Under the pieces are notes generated by a model. It made no database searches and had not been told where the DNA came from. It worked only from the letters and a program-made list of their open reading frames with translations. From positions 1 to 42,322 of the forward strand of contig CAMCCC010000020.1 of the NCBI GenBank assembly GCA_945873205.1: a stretch of 42,322 bases of DNA. Direction: 5' to 3'. The position numbers and the translations under genes were made by a program. The DNA comes from an uncultured bacterium. Its GTDB lineage: Bacteria; Bacillota; Clostridia; Oscillospirales; Oscillospiraceae. Positions 7,939-16,500 of the stretch are shown piece after piece. Within the stretch, counting starts at the first letter, position 1, and the number at the start of each line of letters is the position of its first letter.

Positions 7939-9855
7939 ATGGCAAAGAAACAATTCAAGGCCGAGTCCAAGCGTCTGCTGGACTTAATGATCAATTCCAT
8001 TTACACCAACAAAGAGATCTTCCTGCGGGAAATCATCTCCAACGCCTCTGACGCCATCGACAAGCTGTGCTACCTGTCCCTCACCGATGACCAGGTGGGC
8101 CTGAACCGGGAGGACTACAAGATCGAGATCATCCCCGATAAGGAAGCGCGCACCATCACCGTGCGGGATAACGGCATCGGCATGACCGCGGAGGAATGCG
8201 AGAACAACCTGGGCGTCATCGCCAAGAGCGGTTCCTACAAGTTCAAGGATGAGATGGACGGCGAAAAGGCTCAGGGAGAGGACATCTCCATCATCGGCCA
8301 GTTCGGCGTAGGCTTCTACTCCGCCTTTATGGTGGCCGATGAGGTGACGGTGATCACCAAAAAGTATGGCGAGGAGCAGGGCGTCCAGTGGCAGAGCCGG
8401 GGCGCCGACGGCTACACCGTTACCCCCTGCGAGAAGGAGACGGTGGGCACCGATGTGATCATGCACATCAAGGAGGACACCGAGGAGGAGATTTACGGCA
8501 GCTATCTGGAGGTCTGGAAGATCAAGGCCCTGGTGAAGAAGTATTCCGACTATGTGCGCTGGCCCATCAAGATGGACGTGGAGCATCAGGAGCGCTTTGA
8601 GACCGGGGAGACCGACGACGAGGGCAACCCCAAGTACGACTACCGGATGGTGACAGAGAACGAGACCATCAACAGCATGGTGCCCATCTGGCAGCGCAGC
8701 AAGAGCGAGGTCACCGACGACGACTGCATCGCTTTCTATAAAGAGAAGAACCACGGCCGGAAGGACCCCTGCGCTCTGGTGCGTATCAACGCCGAAGGCG
8801 CGGTGAGCTACAAGGCCATGCTGTTCATCCCCGGGGATGAGAACGAGGCCGCCTTCACCGGCGACAACAAGGGCGGCATCACTCTGTATTCCAACGGCGT
8901 GATGATCATGGAAAAGTGCGACAAGCTGGTGCACGACTACTTTGAGTTTGTCAAGGGCGTAGTGGATTCCCCCGACCTGTCCCTGAACATTTCCCGTGAA
9001 ATTTTGCAGCACGACCGGCAGCTGCAGATCATCGGCCAGAACCTGGAAAAGCGCATCAAGGGCGAGCTGGAGAAGCTGATGCGGGACGATAAGCCCAAGT
9101 ATGAGGAGTTTTACAAGAATTTCGGCGTCCACCTCAAGTGCGGCGTCTGCGACGAGTACGGCCGGTACAAGGACTTCCTGCGGGATCTGCTGATTTTCTA
9201 CACCTCTGAGGAACGGCAGATCACCCTGAAGGAATATGTGGAGAACATGCCGGAGAGCCAGAAGGTGATCTACTACGCCAGCGCCGACTCCGTCAGGCAC
9301 GCCATGAGCCTGCCCCAGTGCGAGCAGGTGCGCAGCCGGGGCTATGAGCTGATCTATCTGACCAGCCCCCTGGACGAGATGGTGCTGGAGTGCCTGCGGG
9401 AGCAGGACGGCAAGACCTTCTGCAACGTGGTCACCGACGACCTGGGCTTTGACACCGAGGAGGACAAGAAGGCCGTTGAGGAACAGAACCTGGAGAACAA
9501 GGACTTCCTGGACTTTGTGAAGGAGGCCGTGGGCGAGGACATCGTGAAGGTGCGCCTGTCCAACAAGCTGGCCTCTCAGCCCTGCTGCCTGACCACCGAG
9601 GGCGGCATTACCCTGGAGATGGAGAAGTACTTCCGCCGTGGCCCCAGCGAGGAGATGCGGAAGATCAAGGCCAACCGGGTGCTGGAGCTGAACCCGGAGC
9701 ACCACGCCTTCGCAGTGCTGAAGGAGGCCTACGAAAACGACAGGGAAAAGGCCAAAAAGCTGTCCCTGGTGCTGGCACGGCTGGCAGAGCTGATGGCAGG
9801 GGTCGAAGTGGAGGACCCGGCCGCCTTTGTGAGTCTGGTGGCGGAGCTGTTCTGA
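7939..9855 (+). CDS. htpG: Molecular chaperone HtpG (Hsp90)
   Basis: Full-length bacterial Hsp90, 638 aa. The N-terminal GHKL ATPase domain shows EIISNASDAIDKL (about residues 34-46), DNGIGM (about 80-85) and GQFGVGFYSAF (about 121-131). The middle domain contains FVKGVVDSPDLSLNISRE, typical of the family, and a C-terminal dimerisation domain follows. It is a cytoplasmic ATP-dependent homodimeric chaperone. The ATG is preceded by AAGGAGTCTGAATGTAAACC. It has its own promoter after a terminator; hemW follows 61 bases downstream. Confidence 0.97.
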   Translation: MAKKQFKAESKRLLDLMINSIYTNKEIFLREIISNASDAIDKLCYLSLTDDQVGLNREDYKIEIIPDKEARTITVRDNGIGMTAEECENNLGVIAKSGSYKFKDEMDGEKAQGEDISIIGQFGVGFYSAFMVADEVTVITKKYGEEQGVQWQSRGADGYTVTPCEKETVGTDVIMHIKEDTEEEIYGSYLEVWKIKALVKKYSDYVRWPIKMDVEHQERFETGETDDEGNPKYDYRMVTENETINSMVPIWQRSKSEVTDDDCIAFYKEKNHGRKDPCALVRINAEGAVSYKAMLFIPGDENEAAFTGDNKGGITLYSNGVMIMEKCDKLVHDYFEFVKGVVDSPDLSLNISREILQHDRQLQIIGQNLEKRIKGELEKLMRDDKPKYEEFYKNFGVHLKCGVCDEYGRYKDFLRDLLIFYTSEERQITLKEYVENMPESQKVIYYASADSVRHAMSLPQCEQVRSRGYELIYLTSPLDEMVLECLREQDGKTFCNVVTDDLGFDTEEDKKAVEEQNLENKDFLDFVKEAVGEDIVKVRLSNKLASQPCCLTTEGGITLEMEKYFRRGPSEEMRKIKANRVLELNPEHHAFAVLKEAYENDREKAKKLSLVLARLAELMAGVEVEDPAAFVSLVAELF

Positions 9856-9916
9856 GGCCTGTCCCCTTCCCCTGTTTCCTACTGATAGAAAATACACACC
9901 GTTTGGAGAAAGCTGA

Positions 9917-11194
9917 ATGAAACCAAGGCTGGGAATTTACATCCATATCCCCTTCTGCGCCAGTAAGTGCAGCTACTGCGACTTTTACTCGCTGCAAAAC
10001 TGCGACTACCTGATGCCGGAGTATCAGAAGGCGCTGCTGGAGCATATCAGGGAGTCCTCCGGCTCCATCAAGAATTATGAGGTGGACAGCATCTACTTCG
10101 GCGGCGGTACCCCCAGCTTCTATGGGGCGGACCGGATCGCCGATATTCTGGACGAGCTGAAGCTCAACGGCAATGTGCGGCTGGATGCGGAGATCACGGT
10201 GGAGTGCAACCCGGACAGCATCAGCCCCACCGCCCTGAAGCTGCTGCGGCAGGAGGGGGTCAACCGGCTGTCCATCGGCGTGCAGGCTACGGACAACAGC
10301 CTGCTGAAGCTGATCGGCCGGAGGCACAATTTCCAGCAGGCCCAGAAGGCCTATCAGGACGCCAGAAACGCCGGCTTTGACAACATCAGCCTGGATCTGA
10401 TGTACGGTCTGCCCAGCCAGACCAAGAACGACTGGGCAGACACCCTGGCCAAAATCGTGGAGATGCACCCGGAGCATCTGTCCTGCTATGGGCTGAAGCT
10501 GGAGCCGGGCACCCCCATGTACAAAAACTACTACGGCTCCGCCATTCTGCCCTCCGATGACGAGCAGGCGGATATGTACTCCTACGCCGCCGAAATGCTG
10601 GAGCGCTACGGCTACCGGCAGTACGAAATCTCCAACTTCGCGGCGCCGGGCTATGAGTCCCGGCACAACCTGAAATACTGGAACATGGACGACTACATGA
10701 GCTTCGGCCCCGGCGCCCACAGCTGCATCGGCAGCGTGCGCTACAGCTATGTGAAGGACCTGAAGGACTATATCCAGGGGGTCAAGCGGGGCGGCAGCAT
10801 TGTGGACGAATACCAGGTGATCGACTCCATGGAGAAAGCGGTGGAGTATCTGATGCTGGGGATGCGCACCGCCAGAGGCATTTCCAAATATGACTACAAT
10901 GTGCGCTGCCAGAGCGACTGGCGGCCCATTGAGCAGGTATTGCAGGCCTTCCGGGAAAAGGGCTGGGCCGAGCTGACGGAGGATCGCTGGCACTTCACGG
11001 TGCCGGGCTTTCTCATATCCAACACCCTGATCGGCATCCTGCTGGAGACCCAGGCCAAGGGCCGGGCGGAAGGCGTGCCCTGGGCCAAGCGGGCGGAAAC
11101 CGCAGCCAACAAGGTCATTCTTCCCAAGGGTGAGGAAGAGCTATTCACCGAGCTTTACAGGCAGAAGATGAACAGTGCAGGAGACGAAACGTGA
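9917..11194 (+). CDS. hemW: Radical SAM heme chaperone HemW (coproporphyrinogen III oxidase-like)
   Basis: Radical SAM protein of 425 aa. It opens with YIHIPFCASKCSYCDFYS, where Cys14, Cys18 and Cys21 bind the [4Fe-4S] cluster, and has GGGTPS for SAM binding. Start of the cluster motif close to the N-terminus is typical of HemW rather than HemN, whose motif lies further in. The C-terminal third resembles the HemN_C winged-helix region. Bacterial HemW binds heme and delivers it to membrane enzymes; many anaerobic Firmicutes carry it without a full heme pathway. GGAGAAAG precedes the ATG. Its stop overlaps the GTG start of the VanW gene, so the two are translationally coupled. Confidence 0.92.
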   Translation: MKPRLGIYIHIPFCASKCSYCDFYSLQNCDYLMPEYQKALLEHIRESSGSIKNYEVDSIYFGGGTPSFYGADRIADILDELKLNGNVRLDAEITVECNPDSISPTALKLLRQEGVNRLSIGVQATDNSLLKLIGRRHNFQQAQKAYQDARNAGFDNISLDLMYGLPSQTKNDWADTLAKIVEMHPEHLSCYGLKLEPGTPMYKNYYGSAILPSDDEQADMYSYAAEMLERYGYRQYEISNFAAPGYESRHNLKYWNMDDYMSFGPGAHSCIGSVRYSYVKDLKDYIQGVKRGGSIVDEYQVIDSMEKAVEYLMLGMRTARGISKYDYNVRCQSDWRPIEQVLQAFREKGWAELTEDRWHFTVPGFLISNTLIGILLETQAKGRAEGVPWAKRAETAANKVILPKGEEELFTELYRQKMNSAGDET

Positions 11195-13170
11195 TAGACA
11201 ACAACGAGTTTAACAATCTGGGCAACATCTGGGACGACGGCAGCAGTCCCTGGGATACGGAGGATCTGAGCGATCTGCACCGGCTGCTGGATGATGAGGG
11301 TGAGCAGCCCTTCCCCGACGAGCAGGCGGTGGAGAGCCGCAGCGCCCGCCGGGAAGCCCAGGAGCCCCAGGCCAGGAGCCATCGGGCAGCCAAAGCCCCC
11401 AAGGAACCGCCGAAAAAGGTCAAGGCAAGCAAGACCAAGCCCGAAAAGGAAAAGCCCCCCAAAAAGGAAAAGAGCAAAAAGAAGCGGGCCCCGGAGGAGC
11501 CGGAGGACCCCTTTGCCGGGCTGCCGGCCATGCAGGGCAGCAAGGAGAAGCGGGCGGAGCCTGACGGCGGGCAGGACGGGAAGGGCAGGAAAAAGGCCAA
11601 AAAGGAAAAGCCCCCCAAGCCGCCCAAGGACCCGGAAAAGGCCAAGCGGGCCAAGCTGACCTTCACCGTTTTCGCGGTGGTGCTGTCCCTGCTCTTCATC
11701 GGCGCCACGGTGGGCGGCTACATGGTGACGGCCAATCCCAACAGCTTCCCCAATGTGTACGTCGGCGGGCACTTTGCCGGCAACATGAGCCGGGAGCAGA
11801 TCGACGCGGTGCTGGTGGAAAACAACTGGGATGAGCAGGTGGACACCAACTTGCAGGTGAAGCTGCCGGCGGAGGTCAGCTTTGCAGTGGACTCCTGCCA
11901 GTCGGGAGCCAAGCTGACCCGGGAGCAGGCCGTGGAAGCGGCGCTGCGCTACGGCCATGACAGCAACTGGTACGAAAATCTGCTGCGCTATCTGCTGAAC
12001 TATATCGGGCCGGTGGACATTGATCTGCTGGAGCGGCCCCTGAATGAGGACTACATCCGCCAGTGCATGGAAAAGGGCGCGGCAAAGCTGGAGGAAGTCA
12101 CGGCGGACGAAAGCTACACCGTGGACGAGAAAGCGGAACTGCTGCGGCTGCGCAAGGGTGCGGGGCAAATCAAGCTGGACGAAGATGCCCTGTACGAGCG
12201 GATCGCCCAGGCCCTGGCAGCAGACAGCCGGGAGATGGAATTCACCCAGTTGACCGGCACCATCACCATGCCGGATTTCCAGAAAATCCATGACGAGCTG
12301 GCGGTGGAACCGGCGGACGCCTATTTCAACGAGGATTTCTCCATTGTGCCGGAGGTAAACGGCTGCTGGTTTGAAGTGGCAGAGGCGGAGGATCTGTGGA
12401 AAGCGGCCCAGCCCGGCGATGTGGTGGAGGTTCCGCTGGACCTGACCTACCCGGAGAACACGGAAGAGAGTCTCAATGCGATGCTGTACCGGGATAAGCT
12501 GGGCAGCCAGACCACCTACTACACCTGGAGCAACGACAACCGCATCAGCAACATCAATCTGGTGGCAGAAAAGCTGAACGGCCACATCATGCTGCCGGGA
12601 GAGGTGTTCTCCTACAACGAGTTTGTGGGGCAGCGCACCAAGGAAGCCGGCTTCCTGGAGGCCGGTGCCTATGACAACGGCGAAGTGGTGCAGGAGGTTG
12701 GCGGCGGCATCTGCCAGGTTTCCTCCACGCTGTACTGCGCCACCATGTACGCTCAGCTGGAAACGGTGGAGCGGACAAACCACTACTTCAAGGTGGACTA
12801 TCTGGACTATGGCCTGGACGCCACCGTCAGCTGGCCCAAGCCGGACTTCAAGTTCAAAAACTGCCGGGATTACCCCATCAAAATCGTGGCCTATTGCGAC
12901 AACGAGGAGAAGGCCCTGACCATTGAGATCTGGGGCACCGATGTGGACGGCAGCTATGTGACATTGCGCAGCAGCAAGCTGGTGGTGTACGACAGCGTAT
13001 ACGTCAACACCGCGGTGGGCTACGGCGTCAGCGCCTACCGAACGGTATACGACGCGGAGGGCAACTTCCTCTACGAAATTGAGGAGCCCTACGGCATCTA
13101 TTACCGTCACGACGAGGACATCCAGTGGCCGGCGGAGAAATACGCCGCCGACGCCGGAGAGGGCGGCTGA
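11191..13170 (+). CDS. VanW-domain cell envelope protein with charged cytoplasmic tail
   Basis: A 659-residue protein. A cytoplasmic tail of about 154 residues is extremely rich in Lys, Pro, Glu and Arg. One transmembrane helix follows (about 155-179), then an extracellular region with a peptidoglycan-binding-4-like segment (about 185-400). The VanW domain lies around 450-600, with the signature LPGEVFSYNEFVG and the motif EVGGGICQVSSTLY. VanW proteins occur in vancomycin-resistance clusters and widely in Firmicutes, but their reaction is not established. It starts with GTG, overlapping the hemW stop; AGGAGACGAAAC precedes it. The basic tail could bind nucleic acid or acidic partners. Nothing nearby suggests vancomycin resistance. 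Confidence 0.87.
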   Translation: MIDNNEFNNLGNIWDDGSSPWDTEDLSDLHRLLDDEGEQPFPDEQAVESRSARREAQEPQARSHRAAKAPKEPPKKVKASKTKPEKEKPPKKEKSKKKRAPEEPEDPFAGLPAMQGSKEKRAEPDGGQDGKGRKKAKKEKPPKPPKDPEKAKRAKLTFTVFAVVLSLLFIGATVGGYMVTANPNSFPNVYVGGHFAGNMSREQIDAVLVENNWDEQVDTNLQVKLPAEVSFAVDSCQSGAKLTREQAVEAALRYGHDSNWYENLLRYLLNYIGPVDIDLLERPLNEDYIRQCMEKGAAKLEEVTADESYTVDEKAELLRLRKGAGQIKLDEDALYERIAQALAADSREMEFTQLTGTITMPDFQKIHDELAVEPADAYFNEDFSIVPEVNGCWFEVAEAEDLWKAAQPGDVVEVPLDLTYPENTEESLNAMLYRDKLGSQTTYYTWSNDNRISNINLVAEKLNGHIMLPGEVFSYNEFVGQRTKEAGFLEAGAYDNGEVVQEVGGGICQVSSTLYCATMYAQLETVERTNHYFKVDYLDYGLDATVSWPKPDFKFKNCRDYPIKIVAYCDNEEKALTIEIWGTDVDGSYVTLRSSKLVVYDSVYVNTAVGYGVSAYRTVYDAEGNFLYEIEEPYGIYYRHDEDIQWPAEKYAADAGEGG

Positions 13171-13248
13171 GTCCTGAGACCATAAGGTATGCCAGAGGCA
13201 TTTACCCCCTTCAGATAGAAACAGGAGAAAAGAACAGGAGACGATACC

Positions 13249-15189
13249 ATGGAGAAAAAGACATTTTATATCACCACCCCCATTTACTACCCCTCGGACA
13301 AGCTGCACATCGGCCATACCTACTGCACCGTGGCCACCGACGCCATCGCCCGGTACAAGCGGCTTTGCGGCTATGACGTGATGTTCCTCACCGGCACCGA
13401 CGAGCACGGCCAGAAGATCGAGGAAAAGGCCAAGGCCGCCGGCGTCAGCCCCCAGGAATTCGTGGACAAGATCGTCACCGGGGAGAATGGCATCCTGGAC
13501 CTGTGGAAGCTGATGAACATCTCCAACGACCGCTTCATCCGCACCACCGACGACTACCACGTAGAAGCCGTGCAGCGCATCTTCAAGAAGATGTACGACA
13601 AGGGCGATATCTACAAGGGTGCCTACAAGGGCAAGTACTGCACCCCCTGCGAGAGCTTCTGGACCGAGAGCCAGCTGAAGGACGGCAAGTGCCCCGACTG
13701 TGGCCGGGAAGTCCATGACGCGGAGGAGGAGGCCTACTTCTTCAAGCTGTCCAAGTACGCAAAGCCGGTGCAGGAGCTGCTGGAGACCGGCACCTTCCTG
13801 GAGCCTGCTTCCCGGGTCAACGAGATGATCAACAACTTCATTAAGCCCGGCCTGGAGGACCTGTGCGTGTCCCGCACCAGCTTCAGCTGGGGCATCCCGG
13901 TAGACTTTGACCCGGGCCATGTGGTCTATGTGTGGGTGGACGCCCTGTTCAACTACTGCACCGCCCTGGGCCTGCTGAACGACCGCTACGACGATTTTGA
14001 GAAATACTGGCCTGCCGACGTGCACATCGTGGGCAAGGAGATCGTCCGTTTCCACTCCATCATCTGGCCCGCCATGCTGATGAGCATGGAGCTGCCCCTG
14101 CCCAAGAAGGTCTACGGCCATGGCTGGCTGGTGATCGACGGAGGCAAGATGTCCAAGTCCAAGGGCAATGTGGTGGACCCCTATGTGCTGGTGGAGCGCT
14201 TCGGCGTGGACGCCCTGCGCTTCTTCCTGCTGCGCACCTTCCCCTTCGGCTCCGACGGCAACTTCTCCAATGAGCTGCTGATCAGCACCATCAACACCGA
14301 CCTTGCCAACGACCTGGGCAACCTGGTCTCCCGCACCACCGCCATGGTGGAGAAGTACTTCGGCGGCAGCCTGCCCGCTGACCGGGAAGCCGACCCCATG
14401 GACGACGAGCTGGTGGAGATGATCAAAACCGCCCGGGCAAAGTACGAAAAGCAGATGGACGCCTTCCAGCTGCATCTGGCTCTGGAGGACATCTTCAAGC
14501 TGATTCAGCGGGCCAACAAGTACATCGACGAGACCGCCCCCTGGGTGCTGGCCAAGGACGAAAGCAAGAAGGCGCGGCTGGCTTCCGTGATGTACAACCT
14601 GCTGGAGGCCCTGCGGGTGTCCCTGATCCTGCTGACCCCCTTCATGCCGGACAGCTGCGAGAAGGCCTTCAAGCAGATCGGCGCCGGCGAGTGCTGCCGC
14701 AGCTGGGAGAGCGCCGGCGAATACGGCGTGCTGCCGGCGGATGTGAAGGTCTGCAAGGGCGAAACCCTGTTCCCCCGGCTGGACATGGCCAAGGAGCTGG
14801 AGGCCCTGGAGAAGCTGAACCACAAGGCCCCCACCGCGCCCCCGGTGCTGCCCGATGTGACCATCGACGAGTTTGCCAAGTGCGATATGCGGGTGTGCAA
14901 GATTCTCTCCTGCGAGGCGGTGAAGAAGTCCGAGAAGCTGCTGAAGTTCATGCTGGACGACGGCAGCGGCACCCCCCGGCAGATTCTCTCCGGCATCCAC
15001 AAGTACTATGAGCCGGAGGACCTGGTGGGCAAGACCGTGGTGGCCATCCTGAACCTGCCGCCCCGGAAGATGATGGGCCAGGAATCCAACGGCATGCTGC
15101 TCTCCGCCGTGCGGGAAGTGGAAGGCAAGGAGGAGCTGCACCTGGTGATGCTGGACGACAGCGTCCCCGCCGGCAGCCAGCTCTGCTGA
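13249..15189 (+). CDS. metG: Methionyl-tRNA synthetase
   Basis: Class I aminoacyl-tRNA synthetase of 646 aa that charges tRNA-Met. It has the HIGH motif at residues 20-23, KMSKS at 300-304 and one zinc knuckle (CTPC ... CPDC, about residues 128-147). The C-terminal 110 residues form an EMAP/Trbp111-type tRNA-binding OB-fold (TIDEFAKCDMRVCKIL). Length matches the MetG1 form with the appended tRNA-binding domain. No T-box leader is present in the 78 bases upstream. Confidence 0.97.
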   Translation: MEKKTFYITTPIYYPSDKLHIGHTYCTVATDAIARYKRLCGYDVMFLTGTDEHGQKIEEKAKAAGVSPQEFVDKIVTGENGILDLWKLMNISNDRFIRTTDDYHVEAVQRIFKKMYDKGDIYKGAYKGKYCTPCESFWTESQLKDGKCPDCGREVHDAEEEAYFFKLSKYAKPVQELLETGTFLEPASRVNEMINNFIKPGLEDLCVSRTSFSWGIPVDFDPGHVVYVWVDALFNYCTALGLLNDRYDDFEKYWPADVHIVGKEIVRFHSIIWPAMLMSMELPLPKKVYGHGWLVIDGGKMSKSKGNVVDPYVLVERFGVDALRFFLLRTFPFGSDGNFSNELLISTINTDLANDLGNLVSRTTAMVEKYFGGSLPADREADPMDDELVEMIKTARAKYEKQMDAFQLHLALEDIFKLIQRANKYIDETAPWVLAKDESKKARLASVMYNLLEALRVSLILLTPFMPDSCEKAFKQIGAGECCRSWESAGEYGVLPADVKVCKGETLFPRLDMAKELEALEKLNHKAPTAPPVLPDVTIDEFAKCDMRVCKILSCEAVKKSEKLLKFMLDDGSGTPRQILSGIHKYYEPEDLVGKTVVAILNLPPRKMMGQESNGMLLSAVREVEGKEELHLVMLDDSVPAGSQLC

Positions 15190-15206
15190 GAAATTGTAAA
15201 CAAACG

Positions 15207-15235
15207 ATGAAAGCGCCTTTTACAGGCGCTTTCAT
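15207..15235 (+). terminator. Hairpin after metG, possible terminator
   Basis: Perfect 11-bp stem ATGAAAGCGCC / GGCGCTTTCAT with a 7-base loop. There is no run of T residues after it, so termination may be weak. It ends four bases before the -35 of the next promoter. Confidence 0.55.
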
Positions 15236-15238
15236 ATG

Positions 15239-15267
15239 TTGTAAGAGCATCGCAAAAGTGCTATAAT
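15239..15267 (+). promoter_or_regulatory. Sigma-A-type promoter of the CobW-like operon
   Basis: TTGTAA (15239-15244), a 17-base spacer and TATAAT (15262-15267). I saw no Zur- or NikR-like palindrome overlapping it. Confidence 0.75.
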
Positions 15268-15303
15268 AATGTTTTGGAAAAATCATACATGGAGGAATGA
15301 ACC

Positions 15304-16500
15304 ATGACCAAGATAGACATTTTTTCCGGCTTTCTGGGCGCCGGCAAAACCACGCTGATCCGCAAGCTGATTGCAGAGGCCTATCAGGGGGAGAAGCTGG
15401 TGCTGATTGAGAACGAGTTCGGCGAGATCGCCATTGACGGCGGCTTTCTGAAGGACGCCGGGGTGGAGATCACGGAGATGAACTCCGGCTGCATCTGCTG
15501 CACCCTGGTGGGCGACTTCACCAAGGCGCTGAAAAAGGTGATGGAGGATTACGCGCCCGACCGGATCATCATTGAGCCCTCCGGCGTGGGCAAGCTCAGT
15601 GACGTGGCCAGGGCCGTCTCCGGCGTGGAAGGCGCGAAGATCGGCGCCAAGGTGACGGTGGTGGACGCCGGCAAGTGCCGGATGTACATGCGCAACTTCG
15701 GCGAGTTCTTCAACGACCAGGTGGAGAATGCCGACCTGATCGTCATGAGCCGCACCGACACCGCCTCCGCCGAGAAGATTCTGGCAGCTACGGAGCTTCT
15801 GAAGGGCCTCAACGACCACGCAGGCCTGATCACCACCCCCTGGAGCCAGATTTCCGGGCTGCAGATCAGGGAAGCCATGGAGCGTAACGGCCTCCAGGCC
15901 GAGATGGAGCGGCTGGCCCATGAACATGAGCACCACCACGAGCATGAGCACGAGCATGACGAACACTGCACCTGCGGCTGCCATGATCACGACCATGAGC
16001 ACGAGGAACACGAGCACCACCATGACCATGACCATGAGGAGCATGAGCACCACCACGATCATGATCATGACCACGAGCACGACGAACACTGCACCTGTGG
16101 CTGCCATGACCACGACCATGAGGAGCACGAGCACCATCACGACCACGATCATGAGCATGAACACGACGAACACTGCACCTGCGGCTGCCACGACCACGAC
16201 CACGAGCATCATCACCATGCCGACGAGGTGTTCACCAGCTGGGGCATGGAGACGCCCCGGAAGTTCAGCCAGGCAGAGATTCAGGCCCTGCTGGACGCCC
16301 TGGCGGACGAGGCAAAGTACGGCGCGGTGCTGCGGGCCAAGGGCATTGTGGACGCCAGCGACGGGGAATGGATTTACTTCGACTATGTGCCCGGGGAGAG
16401 CGACATCCGCCGGGGTGCGGCGGCAGTCACCGGCCGGTTCTGCGTGATCGGGTCCGGGCTGAAGGAAGATGCACTGAAGGAGCTGTTTCATATTGAGTAA
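15304..16500 (+). CDS. CobW/COG0523-family GTPase with long His-rich metal-binding insert
   Basis: G3E-family GTPase of 398 aa, a likely cytoplasmic metal chaperone. It has a Walker A GFLGAGKTT (residues 9-17), the metal-site motif CICC at 63-66 (Cys63, Cys65, Cys66), and the C-terminal CobW_C domain (about 310-398). Between the GTPase and C-terminal domains lies a 100-residue insert (about 206-305) made almost only of His, Asp and Glu, with CTCGCHDHDHE occurring three times. COG0523 members serve zinc, cobalt or nickel enzymes; a His-rich stretch usually means metal storage or delivery. Zinc or nickel are both plausible; sequence alone does not decide. It overlaps the next gene by 8 bases. 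Confidence 0.9.
   Translation: MTKIDIFSGFLGAGKTTLIRKLIAEAYQGEKLVLIENEFGEIAIDGGFLKDAGVEITEMNSGCICCTLVGDFTKALKKVMEDYAPDRIIIEPSGVGKLSDVARAVSGVEGAKIGAKVTVVDAGKCRMYMRNFGEFFNDQVENADLIVMSRTDTASAEKILAATELLKGLNDHAGLITTPWSQISGLQIREAMERNGLQAEMERLAHEHEHHHEHEHEHDEHCTCGCHDHDHEHEEHEHHHDHDHEEHEHHHDHDHDHEHDEHCTCGCHDHDHEEHEHHHDHDHEHEHDEHCTCGCHDHDHEHHHHADEVFTSWGMETPRKFSQAEIQALLDALADEAKYGAVLRAKGIVDASDGEWIYFDYVPGESDIRRGAAAVTGRFCVIGSGLKEDALKELFHIE
15919..16218 (+). repeat. Degenerate tandem repeat encoding the His/Asp/Glu-rich insert
   Basis: Low-complexity CAY/GAN codon repeats. The sub-repeat GACGAACACTGCACCTG recurs at about 15958, 16081 and 16165, giving three CTCGCH segments spaced 123 and 84 bases apart. 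Copy number is likely to vary between strains. Confidence 0.8.

Noticed and set aside
7984-9897. A 637-codon minus-strand frame
   Set aside because: Exactly antisense to htpG and without any recognisable motif.
11191-13170. VanW gene as evidence of glycopeptide resistance
   Set aside because: No vanH, vanA/B, vanX or two-component genes are near; VanW domains are common in Firmicutes without resistance.
11155-15141. A 1328-codon open frame on the minus strand
   Set aside because: It lies opposite the VanW and metG genes, both with full domain support; composition (His, Val, Gly, Gln rich) is typical of an antisense artefact.
15283-16491. Minus-strand frame with long Val/Met runs that looks like a membrane protein
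   Set aside because: The hydrophobic run is only the complement of the His/Asp/Glu codon repeats of the CobW-like gene.
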